From NCBI GenBank assembly GCA_937950315.1, contig CALFDU010000056.1, positions 1 through 44,298 on the forward strand: a stretch of 44,298 nt of DNA, given 5' to 3'. Source of the stretch: an uncultured Saprospiraceae bacterium (GTDB taxonomy: Bacteria; Bacteroidota; Bacteroidia; Chitinophagales; Saprospiraceae). This document shows, one piece after another, positions 1-9,225 of this stretch (positions are counted from its first letter, which is position 1; each line of letters starts with the position of its first letter). A program made the translations under genes and the position numbers. The notes under the pieces are model-generated. The model saw nothing but the letters and a program-made list of their open reading frames with translations. It was not told where the DNA came from and searched no databases.

Positions 1-81
1 GTATTCAAAATTACATTTTGCCAACATCGACTCCAATTGTCTTGCAGCACGTGGTTCGTCTTCAATGATTAATACTTTCAA
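1..81 (-). CDS. LytTR-type response regulator, N-terminal fragment
   Basis: Partial gene cut by the window edge. Reading the minus strand from a TTG at 79-81 gives 27 residues beginning MKVLIIEDEPRAARQLESML, the typical first beta strand, acidic pocket (EDE) and helix 1 of a receiver domain of the LytR/AlgR class. It starts one base after the stop of the LytS-type kinase at 83-1141, so the two form a cognate pair; such regulators normally carry a C-terminal LytTR DNA-binding domain, which lies outside the window and is not seen. The TTG start is chosen because it is the only start that keeps the complete receiver beta strand. Confidence 0.85.
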   Translation of the reverse strand, partial: MKVLIIEDEPRAARQLESMLAKCNFEY

Positions 82-82
82 G

Positions 83-1141
83 CTATTTGGATTTTACTTT
101 TAGTAATGGAAGTTTCACAATGAAATTTTCATCATCGTTGACAATGGTCACTGGCTTATCAGATACAAGTGCATATCGTTTCTCTATATTGGCTAGACCA
201 ATCTTAGTAGATGGCAATGATGTGGATTTCAATTGAACTTTGTTTTTTACTTGAACGTGACCATCTTGCACCGATACAGAAATTGTCAGTGGTTTTGATT
301 TGGAAATGACATTGTGCTTGATGGCATTCTCTAATAAGATTTGGATGCTCATGGGCATGACCATAGCATTCATTTCAACCTCATCTACCTCCCAGACGAT
401 TCTTAGATTATCACCAAAGCGTTCTGATTGAATGTGAATGTATGATTTAGAAAAATCCATTTCATCTTTCAACGAGATCAGATTTACATTGCCAGACTCC
501 AAAATATATCGATATACATCTGATAATTTATCTACAAAATGAATAGCATCTTCCTTTGGATCGTTTTCGATAATATCACGAAGTGTGTTAAAGCTATTGA
601 ATAAAAAATGCGGTCTTGCTTGGTTTCGCAGTGCATCCAATTGTGCCTCAACAACCACTTGCTTGGCTTGTTCTTCCTCTCTGATGAACTTCTGTAATCT
701 TGCATAATAATAAATGGCTTCGTATATCGCCAATATCATGACACTGATTAGTAAAATCGGGATTAATAGTTTGGAGCTAGGTGGGTGATTATAGCTTTCG
801 CTAAATATTTGCGCAAGCGTAAAAGAACCAACTCTATCGACTACTATAATCGTAAGAACAACAAACAGAAACAATATGCTTATCCGTTTTACATTGTCAC
901 TAAAATCTGGCAATCTTTTTCTGAGGTAGATCATCATCGTTCTCATCACCATCCAATTGCACATGCAAAAGAACCACGAAAGACTCCAATTAAGCATCGC
1001 ATCTCCAAACGAATAACGAACGAAGGACCCACCGTTGAATAGATAATCTGTGATCAAACTCAGCACAACTGAACCAATGGCGATAAACCAAAAGTCATTA
1101 AATCCTATAATCTCAATTCTATTTTTTCTACTCGAAGACAT
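83..1141 (-). CDS. LytS/YehU-type sensor histidine kinase
   Basis: Inner-membrane sensor kinase, 352 residues. About four hydrophobic segments occupy residues 14-36, 48-70, 85-103 and 124-146, with no large extracellular sensor domain. The His_kinase domain follows, with the phospho-accepting His at about residue 178 in QARPHFLFNSFN. The ATPase N box is LLENAIKHN near 270 and a G-type box GLANIEKRY lies near 315. This family phosphorylates LytTR regulators, and the partner begins one base downstream. It is the third gene of a minus-strand operon after the ABA4-like protein and an unknown membrane protein (8-base gap). The signal sensed cannot be read from sequence; the absence of a periplasmic domain suggests intramembrane sensing or sensing through the two upstream membrane proteins (inference). 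Confidence 0.93.
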   Translation of the reverse strand: MSSSRKNRIEIIGFNDFWFIAIGSVVLSLITDYLFNGGSFVRYSFGDAMLNWSLSWFFCMCNWMVMRTMMIYLRKRLPDFSDNVKRISILFLFVVLTIIVVDRVGSFTLAQIFSESYNHPPSSKLLIPILLISVMILAIYEAIYYYARLQKFIREEEQAKQVVVEAQLDALRNQARPHFLFNSFNTLRDIIENDPKEDAIHFVDKLSDVYRYILESGNVNLISLKDEMDFSKSYIHIQSERFGDNLRIVWEVDEVEMNAMVMPMSIQILLENAIKHNVISKSKPLTISVSVQDGHVQVKNKVQLKSTSLPSTKIGLANIEKRYALVSDKPVTIVNDDENFIVKLPLLKVKSK

Positions 1142-1149
1142 TGTACAAT

Positions 1150-1950
1150 TTACATTTTTATAAATGGAATCCCCTGCTTAGCTTGATAAAAAGTAAAGCC
1201 AATCCATGATGCATAAAGGACGGCAAATAGCGTCACGACCAATAGTTGTTTAGTATGTGAAGCCTTCCATTTTTTTGAGATAAAAAATGCAAAGAGTGGT
1301 ATAATTTGTAATCCATGTAATCCGAAAAAATGTGCCACTCGAAGATCACCTGCAATCGTACTCCAATTTAATAATGGCAAGCCCGCTCCACCATCAGCAA
1401 CACCTACATTGTGGGCACTCTGACTTATCATCTGACCTCCAATCCAACTCCCAAAAAAAACAACCAACCAACCTATCAAAATTGACCATTGCATCACCTT
1501 GCTGGTGTCCAACTTCTTTCTCATCGTATCAACAATAAATAAAATCATAATCAGTACATTGATTCCAACTAAAATCCCCATCGCTGCGAACATTAAAGAA
1601 TCAAAGGGACTATCAAAATTATAATGTGACTTTACCCCTCTATATCCTTGGTATATGATGATGAAAAACTCTAGGATCATTGTAATCGCAACAGTATTAT
1701 TGATAATACTTCTCTTTCTTTGGCTATATGGATAGAATGTGATAAGAAACCCTACAGAGGCAACATAGATGGCACCAGAGATTGCAAACTTCAATGGCTT
1801 AATCCAAACATTTACGCCCATCAATATTCTTTCATCTATAAAAATTCCGATGATACAAGGAACAATACAAACCAAATGAGCAAGCGCAACGAAATATAAA
1901 AGTGGACTTTGATTTTTGAGGACAGAATGTATCTTATTTAAGTATTTCAT
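1150..1950 (-). CDS. Conserved multi-pass membrane protein, unknown function
   Basis: A 266-residue protein with roughly seven hydrophobic segments and short loops. I do not recognise a named family. Visible landmarks are a short polar motif YRGVKSHYNFDSPFDS between segments 3 and 4, a WIGGQMISQSAHNVG loop after segment 5, and a His-rich segment RVAHFFGLHGLQIIPLFAF near residues 205-225 that could bind a cofactor or metal within the membrane (inference). Its ATG overlaps the TGA of the ABA4-like gene (ATGA, 1947-1950), and the kinase follows after 8 bases, so it belongs to the sensor operon. It could be an accessory sensor or an enzyme whose expression the pair controls. Confidence 0.8.
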   Translation of the reverse strand: MKYLNKIHSVLKNQSPLLYFVALAHLVCIVPCIIGIFIDERILMGVNVWIKPLKFAISGAIYVASVGFLITFYPYSQRKRSIINNTVAITMILEFFIIIYQGYRGVKSHYNFDSPFDSLMFAAMGILVGINVLIMILFIVDTMRKKLDTSKVMQWSILIGWLVVFFGSWIGGQMISQSAHNVGVADGGAGLPLLNWSTIAGDLRVAHFFGLHGLQIIPLFAFFISKKWKASHTKQLLVVTLFAVLYASWIGFTFYQAKQGIPFIKM

Positions 1951-2369
1951 GATCTTAGTTTTTTAATGGTTTTCATAATCATAAACAATAAAAAGCCAAT
2001 CGGCCCTAGCATAAAAGAACCTAAGAGACAAGGGACAATCAATACATGGTGAATGTTCAATTTCTTGTTTTCACTGATGATCCACATGCCAACCAAAAGA
2101 TCAAATGCCAAGTAATGAATCCAACCCGCCAAGACTGCATTTTCTGATGTAAATAATTCCATGACCGTCTCAAGACTACTGAAGTCCATTCCATTACCCT
2201 GCTTAAGAGAAATAAAAATATAGACGAAATAGAGGACTGAAAGGACGATAGGAATAAGCTTAAAATCGATCAGAAACCGAGTGACTTTCCACTTGGGAAG
2301 GAAAATCATCAATGCCCACATAGGCATGGCGATAAGATTGGCGATTGAAAAAACTTCTGTTGGAGTCAT
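1947..2369 (-). CDS. ABA4-like (DUF4281) membrane protein
   Basis: The 140-residue protein starts at the ATG at 2367-2369 (MTPTEVFSIANLIAMPMWAL). The longer reading frame back to 2492 adds a polar stretch not expected in this family, so I prefer the inner start. It has four hydrophobic segments. Family hallmarks are the N-terminal FSIANLIAMPMWALMIFLPKW and the HYLAFDLLVGMWI and PCLLGSFMLGPIGFLLF segments. ABA4 in plants is needed for neoxanthin formation; the role of bacterial homologues is largely unestablished, though a link to carotenoids or lipids is plausible. First gene of the operon that ends in a LytS/LytTR pair, which is the odd point: it suggests a membrane-composition or light/carotenoid-related regulatory unit (inference). 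Confidence 0.8.
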   Translation of the reverse strand: MTPTEVFSIANLIAMPMWALMIFLPKWKVTRFLIDFKLIPIVLSVLYFVYIFISLKQGNGMDFSSLETVMELFTSENAVLAGWIHYLAFDLLVGMWIISENKKLNIHHVLIVPCLLGSFMLGPIGFLLFMIMKTIKKLRS

Positions 2370-2628
2370 GGTTGATGTTTTAAATAATGAATCAATGTTC
2401 TTATTACTCCAAAGATGATCCACAAATGGGATTCTAGAAAGTCTTATAAGCTGAACCATCGTATTTGCTTGATGAAGTGTCACAAAGTACAAGACACCAT
2501 AGATTATTGGACTCTTAGATCATAAAACAGATATTCTGAGCAATTATTAGTCGTCATCGCGTCTTAATCCTTCATGATTACTTTTGGCAAGTCAGGTATT
2601 CTTTTTAACTTGTTATAAACCAATAATT

Positions 2629-3093
2629 ATGAAAAACTTACTTCCTTTACTTTGCTTGCTGTTTGTGGCTTCATGTTCGGATGACCCTTTCACCAATCCA
2701 GACATCAATATGGTCGGAGAAGAAATGGATTCTCAAGAAGAAGAATTCGATTTGGCCGAACTAGAAATATTTGGCACTTGGGAATTACTAGATCTTGGAC
2801 CTTTGGGTTGCCAAGGAGATCATTATACATTTAATGATGATAGAACAATTGTTCTCGAAGAGGTCTTTGATTGCGACCAAATCGTATTCCCTTCTTTATT
2901 TTCTAGATGGTGGAAAGGAACAGAAAATACTTTTACTATTCTATCTAGAGATCCTACGCAATCACTTGGTTTAGATTTACCACCAGAAGAAGGTAAAGTA
3001 TACACTATTGTTTCGAGAGATGAAAACAACATACACACAACCACACCTGCTGGAGAAATTTTAGAGGCCAATCAGTGGAAAAGAGTTGAGTAA
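2629..3093 (+). CDS. Small lipoprotein, lipocalin-like, unknown
   Basis: The 154-residue lipoprotein starts at the ATG at 2629 (MKNLLPLLCLLFVASCSDD). The signal peptide ends in the lipobox VASC, so Cys16 is the likely lipid anchor. After an acidic linker (residues about 20-45) come a GTWELLDLG strand, a YTFNDDRTIVLEE strand and a final NQWKRVE strand. This pattern is shared with lipocalin-like lipoproteins of Bacteroidota, although I cannot assign a precise family. The upstream in-frame extension to 2584 would place the signal peptide internally and is rejected. It stands alone, divergent from the sensor operon. Confidence 0.8.
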   Translation: MKNLLPLLCLLFVASCSDDPFTNPDINMVGEEMDSQEEEFDLAELEIFGTWELLDLGPLGCQGDHYTFNDDRTIVLEEVFDCDQIVFPSLFSRWWKGTENTFTILSRDPTQSLGLDLPPEEGKVYTIVSRDENNIHTTTPAGEILEANQWKRVE

Positions 3094-3226
3094 AATCTAT
3101 GTTGCATCACAGCTAAGAAATAAGCCTATTACTTAAAAGTCGTCTCGCAGACATTGATAATGCAATGTTAATAGCATGCATTAAAAACAAGAATTATGTA
3201 GTAAAACAGTTAATTTCGTGTCTGTT

Positions 3227-5479
3227 ATGAGGAAGTTCTTTTTAATGGTATCGTTTTTATATTTCTCGGTTCAGACCCAGGCCCAGATGAACTATATTGA
3301 AGATGGACCTCCTGAATTAGACGTCGTTTATACCAACGAACCCATTACCCTAGATGGTGAGTTAAACGAAAGCGTATGGTCAAAAGCTGAACCTGCCAAG
3401 GACTTCTCCCAATATTGGCCTTCTGATACAATTCGGGCATTGGGTCAAACACAAGTATATTTTGCCTACGATGACGACAACATGTACTTTGCGGCAGTCT
3501 GCCACAGTTCAGGCAACAACTTCATTACAGAGTCCTTAAAAAGAGACTACGGTTTCAGAAATACAGACAATCTGAGTATCATGTTTGATACTTTCGGAGA
3601 CAATACCAACAGTCTGCTTTTTGGCGTAAATGCTTTTGGAGCTGTAAGAGATGCGACCATATCAAATGGTGGGCGTCAAAGAAATGATTTTGACAATAGC
3701 TGGGACAACAAATGGTATGGCAATTCAAAAATTTACGAAGACAAGTGGATAGCGGAAGTAAAAATTCCATTTAAGGCGATCAGGTTTACAGATGGAGTTG
3801 AGGCTTTTAGAGTGCAGATCTATCGTTATGACTCTCAATGCAATGAAATGTCGACTTGGATTCACCTACCTAGAAATCTTATCCTCATGAACATGTCGTA
3901 CATGGGTGAGATAAACTGGGAGGAACCAATTGAGAAAAACGGAAACAACATTGCTGTTATTCCCTATGTAATCGGCACAAGCACCAGTGATTTTGAAGAT
4001 GCGGTTGCTGACCCAAATAATAAATTCAATGTAGGAGGAGATGTAAAAGTAGGAATTACTTCAAGTCTTAATTTAGACCTTACGATCAATCCTGATTTTT
4101 CTCAAGTAGAAGTAGACCAACAGGTAACCAATCTTGATAGATTTGAAATATTCTTTCCAGAGAAAAGGCAATTCTTTTTGGAGAACGCTGACCTGTTCAG
4201 CAATTTTGGTAGGCGTACCTTAAATCCATTTTTTAGTAGAAGGATCGGAGTAGCCATTGATACATCAACAGGTGTAAATATTCAGAACCAAGTTCATTAT
4301 GGAGCAAGATTGAGCGGAAAGATAAATGACGATTTGAGAATAGGTGTCATGAATTTACAAACTGCTTCAGATCCAATAAACGATGTACCTATATTTAATT
4401 ATAGTGTCATTGCTGCTCAACAAAATGTATTTTCAAAATCCAACATTGCCTTTATTGCGCTCAACAAACAAGCCATCAACACCAAAGAATTGGGAGGAAG
4501 TTTGGATCCATACAATAGATTGGCTGGACTTGAATATCGCTATTTTTCAGAAGATGATAAGTGGTTTGGCAAGTTTTCATTCATGAAGGTATTTTCTGCA
4601 TCGGAAAAACAAAACAACTGGGCTAATTTTACCAGCCTAGGTTATAATGTAAGAAAATTCACTTTGGAATGGGAGCATGCTTACATTGGCGATGGTTTTG
4701 ACGCAGAAGTAGGTTTTGTCCCGAGAAGAGATATTTTCAATATTAGACCTAGAGCTACATTGAACTTTTTCCCGACTTCAAGTCAAGTGTCAAGATATAA
4801 TGTACGCTTTGAAACCAATCAATTCTACAAATTAGGAAGAGAGTCCGATAGTATTATCAATGAATTCAGCTTGGTTGATGCCAACTATGAATTGCGATTT
4901 GATATGGATTTTAGTTCGGGAGCTAGATTCAATGTCAGAGGTAGGTATTCTGATATATTTCTACTTAATAATTTTGATCCGACCAGGGTTCAAGATGATG
5001 ACATTTTCTTGGCTGCTGGGACAGACTACCAGTTTACCAACTTCACAGCATCCTATAATTCCGATGGAAGAAAAACATTTAGCTATAGAATAAATTCGAC
5101 TATTGGTCAATTCTATAATGGCAATAGATTTGGTGCCAACACAGACATCAATTATCGGTTTACTCCTTATGGTATCATCACTTTAAGCGTTAATTACAAT
5201 AGGATAAAATTGGCAGACCCATTTAAAGAAGCTAATCTCTGGTTGATAGGACCTAAATTCGATTTTAGTTTTTCTAAGAAGTTATTTTTAACCACCTTCG
5301 TCCAATACAACAATCAGCTTGAAAATGTAAACATAAATACAAGGCTACAATGGAGATACAAACCAGCCTCTGATATTTTCTTTGTTTATACAGACAATTA
5401 TATCACTGAATCATTTGATCAGTTCACGAAAAGAAATCGAGCGTTTGTTTTAAAGGTGAATTATTGGTTAAGCATTTAA
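3227..5479 (+). CDS. DUF5916 outer-membrane protein with N-terminal CBM9-like domain
   Basis: 750 residues from the ATG at 3227 (MRKFFLMVSFLYFSVQTQAQ); a GTG three codons earlier (3218) is possible but the signal peptide fits the ATG. Signal peptide about residues 1-20, then a carbohydrate-binding CBM9-like fold (ITLDGELNESVWSKAEPAKDF through EVKIPFKAIRF, residues about 38-190). A long C-terminal part follows with alternating strands ending in aromatic residues, consistent with a beta-barrel (FVLKVNYWLSI at the C-terminus). This architecture is typical of DUF5916 proteins of Bacteroidota. Binding of a glycan or hydrophobic ligand at the cell surface is inference. Its stop lies inside the longer form of the next frame, but the preferred hisC start leaves an 8-base gap. 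Confidence 0.9.
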   Translation: MRKFFLMVSFLYFSVQTQAQMNYIEDGPPELDVVYTNEPITLDGELNESVWSKAEPAKDFSQYWPSDTIRALGQTQVYFAYDDDNMYFAAVCHSSGNNFITESLKRDYGFRNTDNLSIMFDTFGDNTNSLLFGVNAFGAVRDATISNGGRQRNDFDNSWDNKWYGNSKIYEDKWIAEVKIPFKAIRFTDGVEAFRVQIYRYDSQCNEMSTWIHLPRNLILMNMSYMGEINWEEPIEKNGNNIAVIPYVIGTSTSDFEDAVADPNNKFNVGGDVKVGITSSLNLDLTINPDFSQVEVDQQVTNLDRFEIFFPEKRQFFLENADLFSNFGRRTLNPFFSRRIGVAIDTSTGVNIQNQVHYGARLSGKINDDLRIGVMNLQTASDPINDVPIFNYSVIAAQQNVFSKSNIAFIALNKQAINTKELGGSLDPYNRLAGLEYRYFSEDDKWFGKFSFMKVFSASEKQNNWANFTSLGYNVRKFTLEWEHAYIGDGFDAEVGFVPRRDIFNIRPRATLNFFPTSSQVSRYNVRFETNQFYKLGRESDSIINEFSLVDANYELRFDMDFSSGARFNVRGRYSDIFLLNNFDPTRVQDDDIFLAAGTDYQFTNFTASYNSDGRKTFSYRINSTIGQFYNGNRFGANTDINYRFTPYGIITLSVNYNRIKLADPFKEANLWLIGPKFDFSFSKKLFLTTFVQYNNQLENVNINTRLQWRYKPASDIFFVYTDNYITESFDQFTKRNRAFVLKVNYWLSI

Positions 5480-5487
5480 AATTAAAA

Positions 5488-6579
5488 ATGGAGATATTTA
5501 AAAAGCACATTGCCGCAAGTAAAAATTACGTAGGAGGTAAATCTGCCGAAGAAGTAGGTGGCGGAAGAAAAATGTACAAAATGTCTTCAAATGAAAATGC
5601 TCTCGGAATTTCACCAAAGGCTGTTCAAGCGGCCAAAGATGCCGCTGAAAAATTATACCTCTACCCTGACGGCACTCCTAAAAGACTAGCACAAGCCATT
5701 GCCGAAAGTTACGGAAACCAGATAGATCATAGCCAAGTCATTATCTCTGACAGTGGATCAAGCGTGATTGAAATTATCAATCGAGGATTCTTAAATGAAG
5801 GCGATGAATATATTGTAACAAATCCTACTTTCCAACTATACAGAGTATTGGGAATTAAAATGGGTGCCGTACAAGTAGATGTCCGACTAGAAGGAGATGA
5901 CTTCAAGTTAAACGTCCAAGGAATCTTAGATGCCATAACAGATCGAACAAGGCTTTTATACATCACAAACCCAAACAATCCGACTGGTACCATTTTTCCA
6001 GAAGAGCAACTAGACGAATTGTTCAATGCAGTTCCGGATCATGTCATCATCATTCATGACGAAGTATATGAAAAGTACGTAGAAGATCCTCGTTACTGCA
6101 CTGCCATGAAATGGATCCTTCAAGGAAAAAACATGGTAGGACTAAATAGCTTTTCCAAAATGTACGGTATGGCAGGTATGAGATTGGGCTACGGATACAC
6201 TACACCTAAACTTGCCGAATACTTAACCAAACTCACCAAACCTTTTTCAACCAATAGAATTGCGCTTGAAGCAGGTATTGCTGCGGTGAAGGATACTGAT
6301 TTTTTACAAAAATCTGTTGATCATGTACACAAAGCTAAGCGGTATATGTACACTGAGCTTGACAGACTAGGTGTAAAGTATTGGAAGACAGAGGCAAACT
6401 TCATCTTGATAAAAACAGAAGAAGATCCGTTGGCATTTGAGGAATTCATGGTTACCCAAAGTATTATGGTAAGACCTGTCAATTACTTTGGTGCCGATGG
6501 TTGTACGAGAGTGACCATCTCAACAGATGAAGGCAACGAGGCTTTCATAAAAGCACTAGAGTTATTCCTGAAAAAATAG
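5488..6579 (+). CDS. HisC-like PLP-dependent aminotransferase
   Basis: A fold type I aminotransferase of the histidinol-phosphate type, 363 residues from the ATG at 5488; the upstream frame to 5464 overlaps the previous gene and adds nothing conserved. Motifs in order: SSNENALG near 40, YPDGTP near 60, the PNNPTG loop near 162, HDEVY near 190, and the PLP-binding lysine in SFSKMYGMAGMRLGYG near 220. The family transfers amino groups between glutamate and an imidazole or aromatic keto acid. No other his genes flank it, so it may act on another keto acid (for example phenylpyruvate) rather than in histidine synthesis; the exact substrate is not decidable from sequence. Confidence 0.88.
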   Translation: MEIFKKHIAASKNYVGGKSAEEVGGGRKMYKMSSNENALGISPKAVQAAKDAAEKLYLYPDGTPKRLAQAIAESYGNQIDHSQVIISDSGSSVIEIINRGFLNEGDEYIVTNPTFQLYRVLGIKMGAVQVDVRLEGDDFKLNVQGILDAITDRTRLLYITNPNNPTGTIFPEEQLDELFNAVPDHVIIIHDEVYEKYVEDPRYCTAMKWILQGKNMVGLNSFSKMYGMAGMRLGYGYTTPKLAEYLTKLTKPFSTNRIALEAGIAAVKDTDFLQKSVDHVHKAKRYMYTELDRLGVKYWKTEANFILIKTEEDPLAFEEFMVTQSIMVRPVNYFGADGCTRVTISTDEGNEAFIKALELFLKK

Positions 6580-6594
6580 CGGAACCAAGATTCA

Positions 6595-7695
6595 TTAATC
6601 TTCAAAGGTAATTTCAACTTCCTTGGACTGAGCACGAGCTTGGCATGTCAAGATATATCCTTCTTTCACTTCGTCATCTTCGAGTGCAAAACAAGAATCC
6701 ATGGAAACTTCCCCAGAATTCGTTTTGGCAACGCAAGAAGAACATGCTCCAGCCGTACAAGAATAAGGAGGATTTTTTCCAGCGTCAATCAAGGTTTCCA
6801 AAAATGATTTGTCGTTGTCGTGTGGCAATTCAAATGTTTCGCCATCCAATGTTACTTTCAGTGTGGCTTGACCGTCAAACCCAGCTGCTGCACCTGCTGC
6901 TGCATCCGACTTTGGTGCTTCTGGTGAAGAGAAAAATTCTTTGTGAATTTGCTGGTTTTCGTAGCCTTCAACTTGGAGTATCTGCTCGGTGTATGAAATA
7001 AAATTTCCAGGACCACAGATATAAAATTCGTTCTTCCCACTTTTTGATGGGTAATCTAGCAAGAACTTTTTAATCATGTCTCCGTCGATTCTTCCTTTCA
7101 ATCCTCTCCATGACATGGTTCCTTTAGAAAACAAACCTTTGATCCCACCTTTCTTTTCCTTCTTAGGCTTGGTGAGGGTATAATCCACATAGATCTGATC
7201 GCGATACTCTGTACATAATTTGTCGAGCTTCCCTCTGAAGATGATATCTTCTTCTGTACGATTTCCATAAAGTAAATAAGCACTACTCATTGGCTCCTCG
7301 ATTAATAAAGATTGAATCATAGCCATGATCGGAGTGATTCCAGATCCAGCAGCGAAAAAGTAATAATCTTTTCTTGTGTCTGCATTGGGCACCAATTGAA
7401 ATTTCCCTTCTGGTTTGTTGACATTTATCTCGGAACCTTCTCTAATATTATCCAACATATAGTTGGACACCTTTCCACCTGTCACCCTTTTGATACTAAA
7501 AGCCAAATGGTCTTCAGTAGGAGCAGAAGAAAGGCTGTATGAACGTCTCAATGTTTCTCCATTGACTTCTACCTCAACCGTGATATATTGACCCGCTTTC
7601 GGCTTCCAATTGAGACCATCTGCATTGGGATCGATCACAAATGTGCTTACATCGTGGGTTTCGTTGATTACTTTCTTTACTTTCAGACTATTCAT
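6595..7695 (-). CDS. PaaE-like ferredoxin/NAD(P)H oxidoreductase
   Basis: A cytosolic flavo-iron-sulfur reductase of 366 residues. FAD-binding barrel at residues 1-105 with [11 protein letters not shown](P)-binding Rossmann part with [11 protein letters not shown] near 117 and YICGPGNFI near 227; C-terminal plant-type [2Fe-2S] ferredoxin domain with [12 protein letters not shown] near 315 and a fourth Cys in ILTCQARA. The layout matches PaaE, the electron donor of phenylacetyl-CoA epoxidase, and related oxygenase reductases. A basic insertion ([18 protein letters not shown]) in the NAD domain and an Ala-rich hinge before the ferredoxin are visible. No epoxidase subunits are in this window, though PaaI- and PaaH-like genes lie 1 kb away on the same strand, so the oxygenase partner is unknown. 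Faces hisC convergently with 15 bases between. Confidence 0.9.
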   Translation of the reverse strand: MNSLKVKKVINETHDVSTFVIDPNADGLNWKPKAGQYITVEVEVNGETLRRSYSLSSAPTEDHLAFSIKRVTGGKVSNYMLDNIREGSEINVNKPEGKFQLVPNADTRKDYYFFAAGSGITPIMAMIQSLLIEEPMSSAYLLYGNRTEEDIIFRGKLDKLCTEYRDQIYVDYTLTKPKKEKKGGIKGLFSKGTMSWRGLKGRIDGDMIKKFLLDYPSKSGKNEFYICGPGNFISYTEQILQVEGYENQQIHKEFFSSPEAPKSDAAAGAAAGFDGQATLKVTLDGETFELPHDNDKSFLETLIDAGKNPPYSCTAGACSSCVAKTNSGEVSMDSCFALEDDEVKEGYILTCQARAQSKEVEITFED

Positions 7696-7705
7696 TCCTC
7701 TATCT

Positions 7706-7713
7706 TAATTTTG
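7706..7713 (+). promoter_or_regulatory. Bacteroidota -7 element (TAATTTTG)
   Basis: Exact match to the phylum consensus TAnnTTTG, 26 bases before the SRPBCC start codon. A -33 TTTG is not convincing. Confidence 0.4.
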
Positions 7714-7739
7714 GAACTGTAAATAAACATCATTTTAAT

Positions 7740-8222
7740 ATGGATTGGACCAAATTTTCCCGAAAAATCAGGCTGAATGTTTCTCCACAGCGAATTTACG
7801 ACTCATGGACAAAAACAACAGAGTTGTCCAAATGGTTTTTAAAAAAGGTCATTATTACAGAAGGATCTACAGATGGCATTTGCCGAAAGGGCGATCAAGT
7901 AGACTGGCACTGGCACAATGCTGGCTCGATTGAATCTGTTACCATGCTGGAAGCAAATGGCACAGACCTTATTGGCTTCACATTTGGTGGATCGATGGAA
8001 GTACATCTAAGCATTACCCAAGATGACAACTTCTCCATTTTGACTCTCCAGCAAATAAACATTCCTACGGAAGACAAAGACAAGATGAATTTTTACGCCG
8101 GCTGCAATGGTGGGTGGACCTTCTGGTTGGCCAACCTCAAAGCCTATCTAGAACATCACATCGTACTCCACGATCCGAATCTTGGAAAACGCGATGATCT
8201 TTTTGATTTTTGCAATACCTAG
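7740..8222 (+). CDS. SRPBCC/AHSA1-like ligand-binding protein
   Basis: 160 residues starting MDWTKFSRKIRLNVSPQRIYDSW, the usual beginning of the Activator-of-Hsp90-ATPase C-terminal/START-like fold (SPQRIYDSWTKTTELSKWF). The middle has GDQVDWHWH and the C-terminal helix contains GWTFWLANLKAYLEH, the canonical long helix closing the hydrophobic cavity. Members bind small hydrophobic ligands or act as polyketide-type cyclases or stress factors; no specific ligand can be assigned. It is divergent from the PaaE-like gene, and its stop codon is directly adjacent to the stop of the FKBP gene on the other strand, leaving no room for a separate terminator. Confidence 0.85.
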   Translation: MDWTKFSRKIRLNVSPQRIYDSWTKTTELSKWFLKKVIITEGSTDGICRKGDQVDWHWHNAGSIESVTMLEANGTDLIGFTFGGSMEVHLSITQDDNFSILTLQQINIPTEDKDKMNFYAGCNGGWTFWLANLKAYLEHHIVLHDPNLGKRDDLFDFCNT

Positions 8223-8765
8223 TTACAAACACTTTAATGTGAATACCAAAGGTGTGTTGGGATCTATGTATCCAGGAAATCCTTTTGCACCATACCCCAA
8301 TCTTGAAGGAACTAGGAATGTTGCAGAAGCACCCTTATTCATATAAGTCAAGCCTTCATTCCAACTAGGATTCATACCACCAACTTTAAAATCAATGGGT
8401 ACTCCCCTTCCGTAGCTGCTATCAAATTCTTCTCCATTTAAAAAAGTGCCACGATAATCTGCTTTCACTTGATCACCTCTTTTATAATTGGGAGCATCCG
8501 TTGTTTTCTCAACATGATAATACAAGCCAGAAGGCGAACGCGTAACATCTATATTGTGAGTAACCGCGTAATCTATCAATTGGTTTTCTTCTTTCTGATC
8601 GATTGTCTGTGGTTCCCAATGGTAGTTGGTGTATAGTTTTTTAGCCAAGGGTCCTTCAGGTACTTTGTTTTCTTTTTTTGCTGGTTCTACCGTTTGATTG
8701 CCAGACTTACAGGCAGTAAAAAACAAACATCCAATAACCAAACTTGCAACAATCATATTTTTCAT
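8223..8765 (-). CDS. FKBP-type peptidyl-prolyl isomerase lipoprotein
   Basis: 180 residues with a lipoprotein signal (MKNMIVASLVIGCLFFTAC, lipobox FTAC, Cys19). A Lys/Glu-rich linker and an alpha region follow (to about 75), and then an FKBP domain: VKADYRGTFLNGEEFDSSY, PIDFKVGGMNPSWNEGLTYM and SRLGYGAKGFPG. The aromatic pocket residues Tyr, Phe, Asp, Trp and Tyr of FKBP folds are largely present. It should accelerate proline isomerisation of exported proteins in the periplasm or at the outer membrane. The domain ends abruptly at LVFTLKCL, short by perhaps one residue pair of the usual LVFEVELL strand, so it is probably complete. It follows the PaaI gene by 36 bases on the same strand. Confidence 0.93.
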   Translation of the reverse strand: MKNMIVASLVIGCLFFTACKSGNQTVEPAKKENKVPEGPLAKKLYTNYHWEPQTIDQKEENQLIDYAVTHNIDVTRSPSGLYYHVEKTTDAPNYKRGDQVKADYRGTFLNGEEFDSSYGRGVPIDFKVGGMNPSWNEGLTYMNKGASATFLVPSRLGYGAKGFPGYIDPNTPLVFTLKCL

Positions 8766-8801
8766 AAGTAAATTTATTTTTTGATTTAAACGATCGAAAT
8801 A

Positions 8802-9215
8802 TTACTCCCAAGCTTTTTTTGTGACATATACCATTCCGTTAAAAATAGCGACTATTTGATCATTTTGATTTTTAATATGCACTTTATATTTTCCGAGTTT
8901 ACCATTGTAGAATTCTTCTTCCGCTTCCGCAAATAAAACATCATCGAGATTTACTTTCTCTAAGTGATTGATGTCAGTACTTATAGAGTAAGCCAGCATC
9001 CCTCTAGAGTTTGAAGCAAATGCAAAGGCACTATCTGCCAATCCAAAACTAATCCCACCGTGTGCAATTCCAAATCCATTAAGCATATCCGCACTCACCT
9101 TCATTTGAATCTTAGCATATCCCAATCTTACCTCGATGAGTTCAACACCCAACCATTTGCTATAAGCATCTTTGGCTAGCATTCTCTCTTCAACGATAAT
9201 TTTAGGATCTAACAT
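8802..9215 (-). CDS. paaI: PaaI-type acyl-CoA thioesterase (hotdog fold)
   Basis: 137 residues with the PaaI signature AHGGISFGLADSAFAFASNS near residues 50-70, including the HGG loop and the Asp (LAD) that activates water in this family. The N-terminal RMLAKDAYSKWLGVELIEV also matches PaaI rather than generic 4HBT enzymes. PaaI hydrolyses ring-hydroxylated phenylacetyl-CoA or other stalled CoA esters, rescuing CoA in phenylacetate catabolism. It lies 10 bases downstream of the PaaH-like dehydrogenase on the same strand, which supports the assignment. Contains one copy of the 13-mer repeat (8922-8934, coding FAEAEEE). Confidence 0.85.
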   Translation of the reverse strand: MLDPKIIVEERMLAKDAYSKWLGVELIEVRLGYAKIQMKVSADMLNGFGIAHGGISFGLADSAFAFASNSRGMLAYSISTDINHLEKVNLDDVLFAEAEEEFYNGKLGKYKVHIKNQNDQIVAIFNGMVYVTKKAWE

Positions 9216-9225
9216 AACAATTGAT

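Noticed and set aside
785-1042. Plus-strand frame inside the histidine kinase
   Set aside because: Basic, low-complexity translation, opposite a well-supported gene.
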